A stretch of 10,636 bases of DNA from Flavobacteriales bacterium (lineage in GTDB: Bacteria; Bacteroidota; Bacteroidia; Flavobacteriales_F; PHOS-HE28), in assembly GCA_020437875.1 (NCBI GenBank), contig JAGQVR010000036.1, forward strand, positions 2,347 through 12,982, given 5' to 3'. This document shows positions 1 to 6,777 of this stretch, one piece after another (the stretch's first letter is position 1; every line of letters begins with the position of its first letter). The translations under genes were made by a program, and so were the position numbers. The notes beneath the pieces are model-generated. The model worked only from the letters and a program-made list of their open reading frames with translations. It did no database searches and was not told the DNA's origin.

Positions 1-537
1 ATAATGCCGGGCGTGGTGATCTACGAGAACACGACCATCGGTGATCGCGTGACGATCCACGCGAACACGGTGATCGGCGCGGACCCCTTCTACTACAAGA
101 AGCGGGCGAGCAGCTACGACAAGATGATCCCCGGCGGCAGCGTGGTGATCGAGGACGACGTGGAGATCGGTGCGCTGTGCACGATCGATCGCGGCGTGAG
201 CGCGGACACGCGCATCGGCGCCGGCACCAAGTTCGACAACCACGTGCAGGTGGGCCACGATACCCGCATCGGGCGGAACACGCTGATCTGCGCGCACGTG
301 GCCATCGCCGGTGCGGTGGTGATCGAGGAAGGAGTGACGCTCTGGGGGCAGGTCGGCATCCCGAGCAAGGTGACCATCGGCAAAGGCGCGGTGCTGCTGG
401 GCCAGAGCGGCGTGATGAGCAGCTTGGAGGGTGGCAAGAGCTACCTGGGATCGCCAGCGGGTGAGTCCAAGCAGAAGCTGCGGGAGATCGCGCTCACGAG
501 CCGGTTGCCCGAGCTCTTCAAGAAGCTGAAGGACTGA
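1..537 (+). CDS. LpxD-like UDP-3-O-acylglucosamine N-acyltransferase, 5' truncated by the window
   Basis: This is an acyltransferase of the LpxD family, which N-acylates UDP-3-O-acylglucosamine using hydroxyacyl-ACP in lipid A synthesis in the cytoplasm. The frame is open to base 1, so the ATG at base 4 is probably an internal Met and the N-terminal part lies outside the window. About 178 residues are visible, against roughly 310-350 for the full family. The sequence shows the hexapeptide (left-handed beta-helix) pattern throughout, for example TTIGDRVTIHANTVIGAD and VVIEDDVEIGALCTIDRG. The DNHVQVGHD segment carries the His (visible residue 86, bases 256-258) that corresponds to the catalytic His of LpxD. 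The C-terminus is a short helix rich in Lys and Leu. The IGADPFYYKK and WGQVG wording matches a second LpxD-like paralogue that I recall from Bacteroidota, so it may act on a substrate other than canonical lipid A. The phosphatase gene follows after 2 bases, suggesting one transcript. Family is confident; exact substrate is not. Confidence 0.85.
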   Translation: MMPGVVIYENTTIGDRVTIHANTVIGADPFYYKKRASSYDKMIPGGSVVIEDDVEIGALCTIDRGVSADTRIGAGTKFDNHVQVGHDTRIGRNTLICAHVAIAGAVVIEEGVTLWGQVGIPSKVTIGKGAVLLGQSGVMSSLEGGKSYLGSPAGESKQKLREIALTSRLPELFKKLKD

Positions 538-539
538 CC

Positions 540-1766
540 ATGGCCCGGCTCGAACGCATCCAGGAGCGGTTGGAACTGAAGGAGTTCCAATTGAAGGCCT
601 TGCTGGAGGTGACCAAGGCCATCAACAACACCGAGGAGCGCTCCTCGCTGCTCGAACGCTACGAGCGCATCGTACGCGAGGACCTCGGCATCACGCGCCT
701 GATGCTCTTCGAACACACCACGGGTTGGGAGCGCCTCATCGCCTTCGGGCACGAGGTGGATGGTGCGGTCATGGACATCGAGAAGGCGATGGCCGGTCTG
801 AAGGAGGAGGCACAGGTGATCAGCGATGAGAGCAGCGGCAGCCTCGGCAACTTCGATGTGGCCGTTCCTGTCTACCACCGGGGCAAGCCACTGGCCTTCC
901 TCCTCATCGGCGACATCGACGAACTGGAGCAGGGCATGAGCCGCTCCGTGAAGCACTTCACCTTCATCCAGACGCTGACGAACCTGATCGTGGTGGCCTT
1001 GGAGAACCAGCGCATGGCGGCGCAGGAACTCGTGCAGGCCCGTGCCAGGCGGGAGCTCGAGCTGGCAGCGGAGATGCAGAACATGCTGATCCCGCAGGAC
1101 CTGCCGCGCAACGAACGGATCGACGCGGCGGGTTGGTACCAGCCGCACAGCGAGGTCGGGGGCGACTACTACGACCTGATCACCATGCCCGACGGCCGCT
1201 ACGTGGCCTGCGTGGCCGATGTGAGCGGGAAGGGGATCGCCGCGGCCCTGCTCATGAGCAACTTCCAGGCGAACCTGCGCGCCAGCCTCCCGCACGCCGA
1301 CGACCTGGTGCAACTGGTGCACGAGCTCAATGCCAAGGTGCATGCCAGTGCGCGTGGCGAGCGCTTCATCACCCTCTTCATCGGCATCATCGATATCTCC
1401 GCGCGACGGATGCGGTACATCAACAGCGGCCACAACGATCCACTCCTGATGCACGGCGAAGGCCTCACACCCTTGCGTGATGGCAGCATCGCATTGGGCA
1501 TGATGCCGAAGCTTCCCTTTCTGAAGAGCGGCGAGGTGGAACTGCCGGCCGGCTCCACCCTGCTGTGTTATACGGATGGCCTGGTGGAACAGGAGAACGC
1601 GAAAGGTGAAGCCTTCGAGACGGCCCCGATCATCGAGCTGCTGAAGAAGGACCGGTCATCGAGTGCGCAACGCATCAATGAACAGGTGACCGCCGCTTTC
1701 GAGAAGCATCGCGGGGATCTTCCCTATCTCGACGACATCGCGCTGCTGACCTGTCGCTTCAGTTGA
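540..1766 (+). CDS. GAF-like/SpoIIE-type PP2C serine/threonine phosphatase
   Basis: This 408-residue cytoplasmic protein has an RsbU/SpoIIE-type phosphatase domain. Such enzymes typically dephosphorylate anti-anti-sigma (STAS) proteins in partner-switching pathways. Residues 1-25 are a charged, probably coiled-coil helix. Residues 20-155 look like a degenerate GAF sensor domain (LLEVTKAINN start, ending near LIVVALENQRM). Residues 160-190 form a linker helix (RRELELAAEMQNMLIP) typical of this class. The catalytic domain, about 190-408, keeps the metal-binding signatures: GGDYYD with D209, ADVSGKG with D227, TDGLVE with D346, and DDIALL with D398/D399. It therefore looks catalytically intact. 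There are no membrane segments. The ATG lies 2 bases after the LpxD-like stop. AAGGA at 529-533 sits 6 bases upstream and could be a chance ribosome site inside the previous gene's last codons. No STAS protein, RsbW-type kinase or sigma factor is visible nearby, so the target is unknown. Confidence 0.9.
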   Translation: MARLERIQERLELKEFQLKALLEVTKAINNTEERSSLLERYERIVREDLGITRLMLFEHTTGWERLIAFGHEVDGAVMDIEKAMAGLKEEAQVISDESSGSLGNFDVAVPVYHRGKPLAFLLIGDIDELEQGMSRSVKHFTFIQTLTNLIVVALENQRMAAQELVQARARRELELAAEMQNMLIPQDLPRNERIDAAGWYQPHSEVGGDYYDLITMPDGRYVACVADVSGKGIAAALLMSNFQANLRASLPHADDLVQLVHELNAKVHASARGERFITLFIGIIDISARRMRYINSGHNDPLLMHGEGLTPLRDGSIALGMMPKLPFLKSGEVELPAGSTLLCYTDGLVEQENAKGEAFETAPIIELLKKDRSSSAQRINEQVTAAFEKHRGDLPYLDDIALLTCRFS

Positions 1767-1772
1767 TCGCCA

Positions 1773-3236
1773 TCAGGCAGGGCTCACGATCGGGTCCTTC
1801 GTCCGCTCAACGGTCCGCGGGTAGCGGATGTCCATGAGCACGATGAGCACCGTGAACGCCCAGAAAGGCACGGATGCCTTGTCCAGATCGAGGAAGTTGT
1901 TCAGCGCGCCGTGCAGGTAATAGGTCACGAGCCCCAGGGTGGTGGTCATGACCAACCGGCGGTCGCCACCGGCGGGCATCCTCCCATGGAGCTTGATGGC
2001 GTGGTAGAGCGTCACACCGACCAATAGTACCATCAACAACATGCCGGGAACACCCTGCTCCGACAAGGGCCCGAGGTATTCACTGTGCGCATTGCCACCC
2101 GCTGCGAAGTTGGTGCTGATGATCGTGCGGTCCTCCGAAGCCTGGAAAGGCGCGTACTGGAACATATAGGTACCCGGGCCCCATCCGAAGACCGGCCGTT
2201 CCTCCCACATCCGGACGGCGGAGTTCCAGCGGTTGATGCGCTCCAGATTGGAAGCATCGCTGGAGATGTTGGAGATCGAGCTCACGTGCTTGCCCAGGTC
2301 GTCGCTGCTCTCATCACGGTTCCGCTCCAGCGCGATGGTGATCTGCTCCTGCTCCACCACGTACACCACACCAGCGGTCACGAGCAATGCGCCCAGCACC
2401 CAGGTGGGCACCCGCAATCGCATCACCAGGAAGAGCACGAACGCACCGACCAAACTGAGCCAGGCCGCACGCGTGTACGAGAAGATGAGACCGACGGTGA
2501 GCAGGAGGAAGACCAGGAGGGCCGCCGTGCGCCCACCGGAGGAATAACCGGGGAAGGTGAGCGCACCGATGCAGAAGGGCAGGAAGAAAGCGAGGATCGC
2601 GCCGTAGCTGGTGTGATCCTTGAAGAAGGGTGTCATCACCCAGTGCGCGGGTTCATGCTCGAAGCCGAAGAGGCTGTGGTGGATGAGCGTGTATAGGACC
2701 ACGATGCTGAGCCCGGCGATGTACGACCACAGGAAGCGATGCACGTTCCGGGGCTGCTCGAACAGGCGCGAGACCATGAAGTACATGGTGACCACGAACC
2801 AGAGGCGCGCAAGCATGTACTTCGTTGAGACGAAGGGCATCGAACTGGGGATGATGCAGAGCAGCATCCACGCCAGCTGCGCGAGGATCACCAGGGTGAT
2901 CGGGTGTCTCCACACACGGACATCCACCACCCCGCGCTCCATCCCGAGCTTGAACAGGAAGAGCACCGTAAGACCGACCATGATGGGTTCCGTGGGCAGG
3001 GAGATGCCGATACCGCCGATGTCCAGTTCCTCCAAGTTGATGGACAGCGGCGTGAAGAAGGCGACCGCGAACAGCAGCTTGTCCACGCTGGTGAGCATGG
3101 CCCAGCCGAGGATGAGCGCCACGGGAAGCAGGTTGAACCAGTAGACGCGCTTGGCCATCAGCGCCATGTTGACCACGACGAAGGCGACGCTCAGTGCCAG
3201 CGCCAGCCACTTGTGGTCCTTCAAGCGCGTCAGCAT
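1773..3236 (-). CDS. O-antigen ligase / Wzy polymerase-family membrane protein
   Basis: This 487-residue polytopic inner-membrane protein has the Wzy_C/WaaL (O-antigen ligase) fold. Members either polymerise lipid-linked repeat units or ligate finished chains to an acceptor in the periplasm. There are about 10-12 hydrophobic segments across the length. Family landmarks are SYTRAAWLSL (R256), then a large soluble loop (about 290-400) with RINRWNSAVRMWEERP, FGWGPGTY and NAHSEYLGPLSEQGVPG (H384). The Arg and the His correspond to residues conserved in the family. The C-terminus after the last helix is short and charged. Its ATG lies 4 bases after the stop of the Wzz-like gene upstream, so it is the last gene of the minus-strand operon. 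It converges on the phosphatase gene with 6 bases between stops. Sequence alone cannot separate polymerase from ligase; the Wzx and Wzz neighbours fit either role. Confidence 0.85.
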   Translation of the reverse strand: MLTRLKDHKWLALALSVAFVVVNMALMAKRVYWFNLLPVALILGWAMLTSVDKLLFAVAFFTPLSINLEELDIGGIGISLPTEPIMVGLTVLFLFKLGMERGVVDVRVWRHPITLVILAQLAWMLLCIIPSSMPFVSTKYMLARLWFVVTMYFMVSRLFEQPRNVHRFLWSYIAGLSIVVLYTLIHHSLFGFEHEPAHWVMTPFFKDHTSYGAILAFFLPFCIGALTFPGYSSGGRTAALLVFLLLTVGLIFSYTRAAWLSLVGAFVLFLVMRLRVPTWVLGALLVTAGVVYVVEQEQITIALERNRDESSDDLGKHVSSISNISSDASNLERINRWNSAVRMWEERPVFGWGPGTYMFQYAPFQASEDRTIISTNFAAGGNAHSEYLGPLSEQGVPGMLLMVLLVGVTLYHAIKLHGRMPAGGDRRLVMTTTLGLVTYYLHGALNNFLDLDKASVPFWAFTVLIVLMDIRYPRTVERTKDPIVSPA

Positions 3237-3240
3237 GACA

Positions 3241-4179
3241 TCAGCGGCGCTCCTGCCACAGCAGCACCAGGGTGCAGAGGACGAGCGCCGAAGCCGTGGC
3301 GAGCAGCACGATCAGCCAGCGCACCGGATAGACCTTCTTGTCCGCCACCTCGGGGTAGACGATCACGTTCGTGTAGGTGAGTTCCTTGGTCACATCGTTC
3401 ACCGCGGCCTCGTACTGTGTGAGCGCCCGGTCGTAATTCCCACGGAAGATGTTGCTCATCTCGGTGAGCTGTCGGAACTCCCCTCCGCGCGATTCCAGGT
3501 CCTTGATCATGCCGAGCACCTTGTCACGCTGGGCCTGGCCTGCGTTGGAGCTGAGCAGTTTGACGTACCCTTTCGTGAGCTCCTTCGCCTGTGTCTCGTA
3601 GGAGAGCATGCCAGCGCTCTGGCGCAGCTCGTTCAGGCGGGTCTCCACCGAATCGAGCTTGTGGCGTTCGTGCGCGAGGGTGCGTTCAGTGATACGGAGC
3701 ACTTCGTAGGACTTCTCACGCTGGAGGCGGCGGGCCAGCTGGTTCACCTGGTAGAGCATGGCGTTCACCATGTCGCGCGCTCGCACCGGATCCTCGTCCA
3801 CCACTTCGATCATCACGCTCTCGTACTTCGTCTTGCTGATCTCCACACGCTCGAGGAATTCGTTGTAGAGCGCGAAGCGGCCTGCCTGCAACGTCGTATC
3901 CACCCGGTAGGCATGGCTCAGGTCGAACTTGCGGATCAGGCTGTCACGGATGCTGTTGCTCTGGAGGAGCTGCAACAGTTGGTCCGTTCGGGTCTCGATG
4001 GAATAGCTGTTCAGGTTCACCGGGTACACCGTTGCGGTGGACTTGAAGCGTGGTTTGATGAACACCGGAAGGCTGAACACGATGGCGAGAACGGCCGCCA
4101 TCAGTCCCACCACGATGTAGGTCCGGTACCTGGCCTTCACCAGGTCGAACAGGCGCTGGAACGAGAGCTCATTTCCCAT
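3241..4179 (-). CDS. Wzz-like chain-length determinant (second of a tandem pair)
   Basis: This is a polysaccharide co-polymerase-like inner-membrane protein, 312 residues from the ATG at 4179. It has the classic two-helix layout: TM1 about residues 20-40, a long periplasmic helical domain (rich in charged helix around 140-260), and TM2 about 288-308 followed by WQERR. The Wzz signature region after TM1 reads FKSTATVYPV, and the pre-TM2 segment ends VYPEVADKKVYPVRW, the Pro-rich motif typical of Wzz. Shared motifs with the upstream gene (LLQS..RD, KFDL, EV.D.DP.RA.D) show the two are paralogues. There is no cytoplasmic Walker A/B tyrosine-kinase extension. The frame also allows a GTG at 4188 (3 residues longer); I prefer ATG. 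Either choice overlaps the upstream gene's end (11 or 20 bases), implying translational coupling. Likely role: modulating chain length of the polymer made by the neighbouring Wzy-family protein. Confidence 0.82.
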   Translation of the reverse strand: MGNELSFQRLFDLVKARYRTYIVVGLMAAVLAIVFSLPVFIKPRFKSTATVYPVNLNSYSIETRTDQLLQLLQSNSIRDSLIRKFDLSHAYRVDTTLQAGRFALYNEFLERVEISKTKYESVMIEVVDEDPVRARDMVNAMLYQVNQLARRLQREKSYEVLRITERTLAHERHKLDSVETRLNELRQSAGMLSYETQAKELTKGYVKLLSSNAGQAQRDKVLGMIKDLESRGGEFRQLTEMSNIFRGNYDRALTQYEAAVNDVTKELTYTNVIVYPEVADKKVYPVRWLIVLLATASALVLCTLVLLWQERR

Positions 4180-5188
4180 GTCGGTCACGGATCTTGGTAA
4201 GGTTCGCCTCCACCACGATGCTGCACAGGGCGATCAGGAAGGCCGAGGCCGCGCTGATGGCCAGGAAGAGCCAGCGTTTCGGCCAATGCTTGTTGTCCGA
4301 GGGTTGGGCGTAGTTCACCATGAACTTGTGGGGGACCTCGCTATCCATGTCCGCCGTGGCCTGTTCCAGCTTCATGCGCAGGATGGTCGCGCGGCGCAGG
4401 TCATAGTTGAGCTGGTCCTGCAGCCGCACGTACGGACCGGCATGTTCGGCCAGCATCTTGAAGCGGTCCTCCAGCTCATGAACGGCCCGATGGTCCCCCT
4501 TCACGATGGCCGCCCCGATGTACTCGTTGTAACGCTCGCTCTGTGTGTAGTAGTCGTGTACGCCCAGTTCGCGCAACGCACGCAGGCTGTCATCGGTCTG
4601 CTTGATCACCTGTTCGAGGTCCGCCAGCTTATGCTCGATGGCGGCCACACCCTTCGCTGCGCGTTCCCGCACCATCTCGCCCCACACCACGTCGACCAGG
4701 TCGGCGATGTGGTTGGCGATGTCGGCTGCGCGCTGCGGATCACGGTCCAGCACCTCGATCCGGACACTGCCCAGGTGCGTGCGCTCGTAGGAGATATGCT
4801 CCTCGTAGGCATCGATCAGCTCGGAACGGCGGGTCTTGCTATTCGGGTCGATCCCGTACACACCCATCAGGTCGAACTTGCCGGCCACACGGTCCCGCAC
4901 GCGATCGGACTGGAGCATCTGCATGAGCTGCTCCGCATCCTGTTCATCGCCGAAAGCGAGGATGTCATCACGACCGGTGTTCTGCTCGAGCAGCAACGAC
5001 CGCGAGACCGAATTGGAAACGGCCGGGTACATCACCACCTCGCTCTTGAACAGGGGCTTCACCACGTAGGAGGCGACCAGCCCGCCCACGGCCCCAAGTA
5101 TGGTCAACGCAAGGATGCGTTTCCGATACGCCCAGAGCGTCAGGACCATGTCCGGCCCGACCTCCTTCGCGCTATTCGCTTGCTGCAT
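4169..5188 (-). CDS. Wzz-like chain-length determinant (first of a tandem pair)
   Basis: This 339-residue Wzz-like inner-membrane protein has TM1 about residues 25-43 (after the basic AYRKR), a periplasmic region with coiled-coil-prone helices (about 165-290), and TM2 about 306-326, then a basic tail. FKSEVVMYPAV follows TM1 and QPSDNKHWPKRW precedes TM2, as in the family. It differs from its downstream paralogue by an insertion after the first motif (a Ser/Leu-rich stretch and GRDDILAFGDEQDAEQ). It has no kinase domain. The frame can be extended to a TTG at 5230, but that would add a non-family leader and run across a -7-like promoter box at 5209-5216, so I take the ATG at 5188. ATG at 5149 (Met14) is a further option. 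It lies 54 bases downstream of the flippase stop and overlaps the next Wzz-like gene. Together the two could form mixed oligomers, which is inference. Confidence 0.82.
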   Translation of the reverse strand: MQQANSAKEVGPDMVLTLWAYRKRILALTILGAVGGLVASYVVKPLFKSEVVMYPAVSNSVSRSLLLEQNTGRDDILAFGDEQDAEQLMQMLQSDRVRDRVAGKFDLMGVYGIDPNSKTRRSELIDAYEEHISYERTHLGSVRIEVLDRDPQRAADIANHIADLVDVVWGEMVRERAAKGVAAIEHKLADLEQVIKQTDDSLRALRELGVHDYYTQSERYNEYIGAAIVKGDHRAVHELEDRFKMLAEHAGPYVRLQDQLNYDLRRATILRMKLEQATADMDSEVPHKFMVNYAQPSDNKHWPKRWLFLAISAASAFLIALCSIVVEANLTKIRDRHGK

Positions 5189-5208
5189 GCGTTCCTCGAA
5201 AAGAGGGC

Positions 5209-5216
5209 CAAAAGTA
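5209..5216 (-). promoter_or_regulatory. Candidate Bacteroidota -7 promoter element (TACTTTTG)
   Basis: Read on the minus strand, the gap between the flippase stop and the first Wzz-like gene contains TACTTTTG, an exact match to the Bacteroidota -7 consensus TAnnTTTG. It ends 20 bases before the ATG at 5188, so a transcript would have a leader of about 15 bases. No TTG lies at the expected -33 distance (the nearest is only 11 bases upstream), so this may be weak or fortuitous. If active it would give the Wzz-Wzz-Wzy genes a promoter separate from the flippase. Confidence 0.35.
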
Positions 5217-5242
5217 AGCCTCAGCCCCAAGCGGGGAAGGGT

Positions 5243-6712
5243 TCATCGGCGTTCGGCAAGTCGCAGTTCGAGGGCCTCGACGACCACCCTCGTGTTCACC
5301 AGACCCAGCACGTAGGCCAATAGCAGGGCGGCGGCCACGAAAAGGAGCAGTTGAACGACCAGGGAAAGCCCCGTGAACGCGAGCCCGATGGCCACGGCCA
5401 CCAGTGCCAGGGCGTAAGCCGCCGCTCGCGCCCAGAGCCCGAAGGGGATGGTGGCCTGATACAGACGGGCGGCCAGGACGATCTGCGCGAGGGCCGTGAG
5501 CACCTGCGTGACGAGGCTGGCCCAAGCTGCACCCTCCGCCTGGATCCGGGGGATGAGCACCAGGTTGATCCCGACGTTCAACAAAGCCCCGCCCGCGGCC
5601 ATCCAATTGAGCTGGCGGAGGCGACCACCGGCGGTGAGCAGGGTCCCGAACACGTAGGTGGAACAGACGGCCACGAAACAGGCTATGAGCAGGGCGAAGA
5701 CCGGTGCGCTCTCCTTGGTGTGCGCGGAGTAGCGCAGGTCCATCACCTCCTGGGCGTTCACCACACCGAATGCCGCGATGGCCACCGTACCCGTGAGCAC
5801 CAGGCGCGTGGCGAGGCGCACCAGCGGCGTCAGGCCAGCGCGGGTCACTTCATCACGGGCTCCGAGGATCCGGCTGAACATGGGGAGTAGCAGTCCGGCC
5901 ATGAGGTAACCGAGCATGTTGAAGGCTTCGAAGAAGCGGAAGGCCTGCGCATAGATCCCGGCCTGCACCGGGCCATCGGGCAGCATCCGTTCCAACATCA
6001 GCGTATCGATGCGGTAGTAGAAGGTCATCAACAGGATCAGGAGCGCGTACGGGAAGCTCTGCCGCACCACCACCCAGGCATAGGCCGGCTGCCAGCGCAG
6101 GCGCAGCCCACCCGCCAGACGATGCACCATGCCATAGGCCACGAGCAGGGTCACGCTGTAGGCGATGGTCTGTGCCCACACGAACCACTCGATCCGGAAG
6201 GGTTCCCCGCTGGCCCTTCCCCACAGCGCCCAGCCCACCATGCCGATGAGGAGCGCCCGATCGAGGACGCTCAGCAGGCTGTCCTGCTTGAAGCGCTGGG
6301 CCCCGGCGATGTTGCTGCGCATGAAGTTGATCGTGGCCACGAGCGCCTGGTTCACGATCAACCAGCCAAGGACCATCATCTGTTCCGGGCCGAAACCGAG
6401 CACCAGGCCGGTGATCAGCGTGCAGATGGCATAGAGCACCACCAGGACGAACCGGATGCCCAGGACACCACCGACGGTCTTGCCCATGAGGGCGGTGTGC
6501 TGCGCGATGTGCCGCGTGTTCTGGTTGGTGATCCCCAGGTCGAGCACGATGCTCAACAGGAAGCTCAGGCTGAGCAACGCGGCGTAGGTTCCATAGGTGG
6601 CGGCCCCCACGGCGTCCTGCACCCCGGCATCGATGCCCAGGATGTAGAAGGGCTTCACCAGGAGGTTCAGCACCACAAGCAGGCCCAGGTTCAGCAGGAA
6701 ACGACGTTGCAT
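5243..6712 (-). CDS. Wzx/MviN-like polysaccharide flippase (lipopolysaccharide biosynthesis protein)
   Basis: This 489-residue protein has many hydrophobic segments (about 12-14) spanning nearly its whole length, as in the MOP superfamily of polysaccharide exporters. These flip undecaprenyl-linked sugars across the inner membrane. The first helix begins almost at once (MQRRFLLNLGLLVVLNLLVK), and the conserved LDLGITNQNTRHIAQ segment follows the second helix region; both match Bacteroidota flippases I recall. The mid-protein segment YYRIDTLMLERM is also typical. The frame can be extended to a GTG at 6760, but that adds a 16-residue hydrophilic leader over the divergent promoter region, so I chose the ATG at 6712. 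It is the first gene of the minus-strand block leading to two Wzz-like proteins and a Wzy-family protein, which supports a polysaccharide rather than a drug substrate. Sugar specificity cannot be read. Confidence 0.88.
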   Translation of the reverse strand: MQRRFLLNLGLLVVLNLLVKPFYILGIDAGVQDAVGAATYGTYAALLSLSFLLSIVLDLGITNQNTRHIAQHTALMGKTVGGVLGIRFVLVVLYAICTLITGLVLGFGPEQMMVLGWLIVNQALVATINFMRSNIAGAQRFKQDSLLSVLDRALLIGMVGWALWGRASGEPFRIEWFVWAQTIAYSVTLLVAYGMVHRLAGGLRLRWQPAYAWVVVRQSFPYALLILLMTFYYRIDTLMLERMLPDGPVQAGIYAQAFRFFEAFNMLGYLMAGLLLPMFSRILGARDEVTRAGLTPLVRLATRLVLTGTVAIAAFGVVNAQEVMDLRYSAHTKESAPVFALLIACFVAVCSTYVFGTLLTAGGRLRQLNWMAAGGALLNVGINLVLIPRIQAEGAAWASLVTQVLTALAQIVLAARLYQATIPFGLWARAAAYALALVAVAIGLAFTGLSLVVQLLLFVAAALLLAYVLGLVNTRVVVEALELRLAERR

Positions 6713-6777
6713 CGCGCGGTGAAGATGGCAAAGGTGCGGGTTGCGGCCCTGAACGGACACTTCGCCACCTTTGCGCC
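6713..6777. promoter_or_regulatory. Divergent promoter region with inverted -7-like boxes
   Basis: This 65-base gap separates the flippase ATG (minus) from the GT4 ATG (plus). It carries a perfect 9-bp inverted repeat: GCAAAGGTG at 6728-6736 and CACCTTTGC at 6766-6774, with a 29-base spacer. Each arm, read toward its own gene, is CACCTTTG, one base off the Bacteroidota -7 consensus TAnnTTTG. The plus box (6766-6773) ends 4 bases before the GT4 ATG and has a TTG at 6741-6743, 22 bases upstream, a fair -33 candidate. The minus box (6736 to 6729) ends 16 bases before the flippase ATG and lacks a clear -33. The polysaccharide block and the glycosyltransferase could thus be expressed from back-to-back promoters. 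Confidence 0.5.

Noticed and set aside
441..1454. Long open frame (337 codons) on the minus strand opposite the phosphatase gene
   Set aside because: It is antisense to a gene with intact catalytic motifs. Its composition (His, Arg and Val rich) is typical of a shadow frame in GC-rich DNA, and no family is recognisable.
5225..5236. CCCC-AAGC-GGGG hairpin between the flippase and the first Wzz-like gene
   Set aside because: The stem is only 4 bp with no T-run, too weak to call a terminator.
3151..5323. Two long plus-strand open frames (about 349 and 381 codons) opposite the Wzz-like genes
   Set aside because: Both are His/Gln/Val-rich with no domain, and they lie fully antisense to genes with clear Wzz features. 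They are frame shadows of biased codons.
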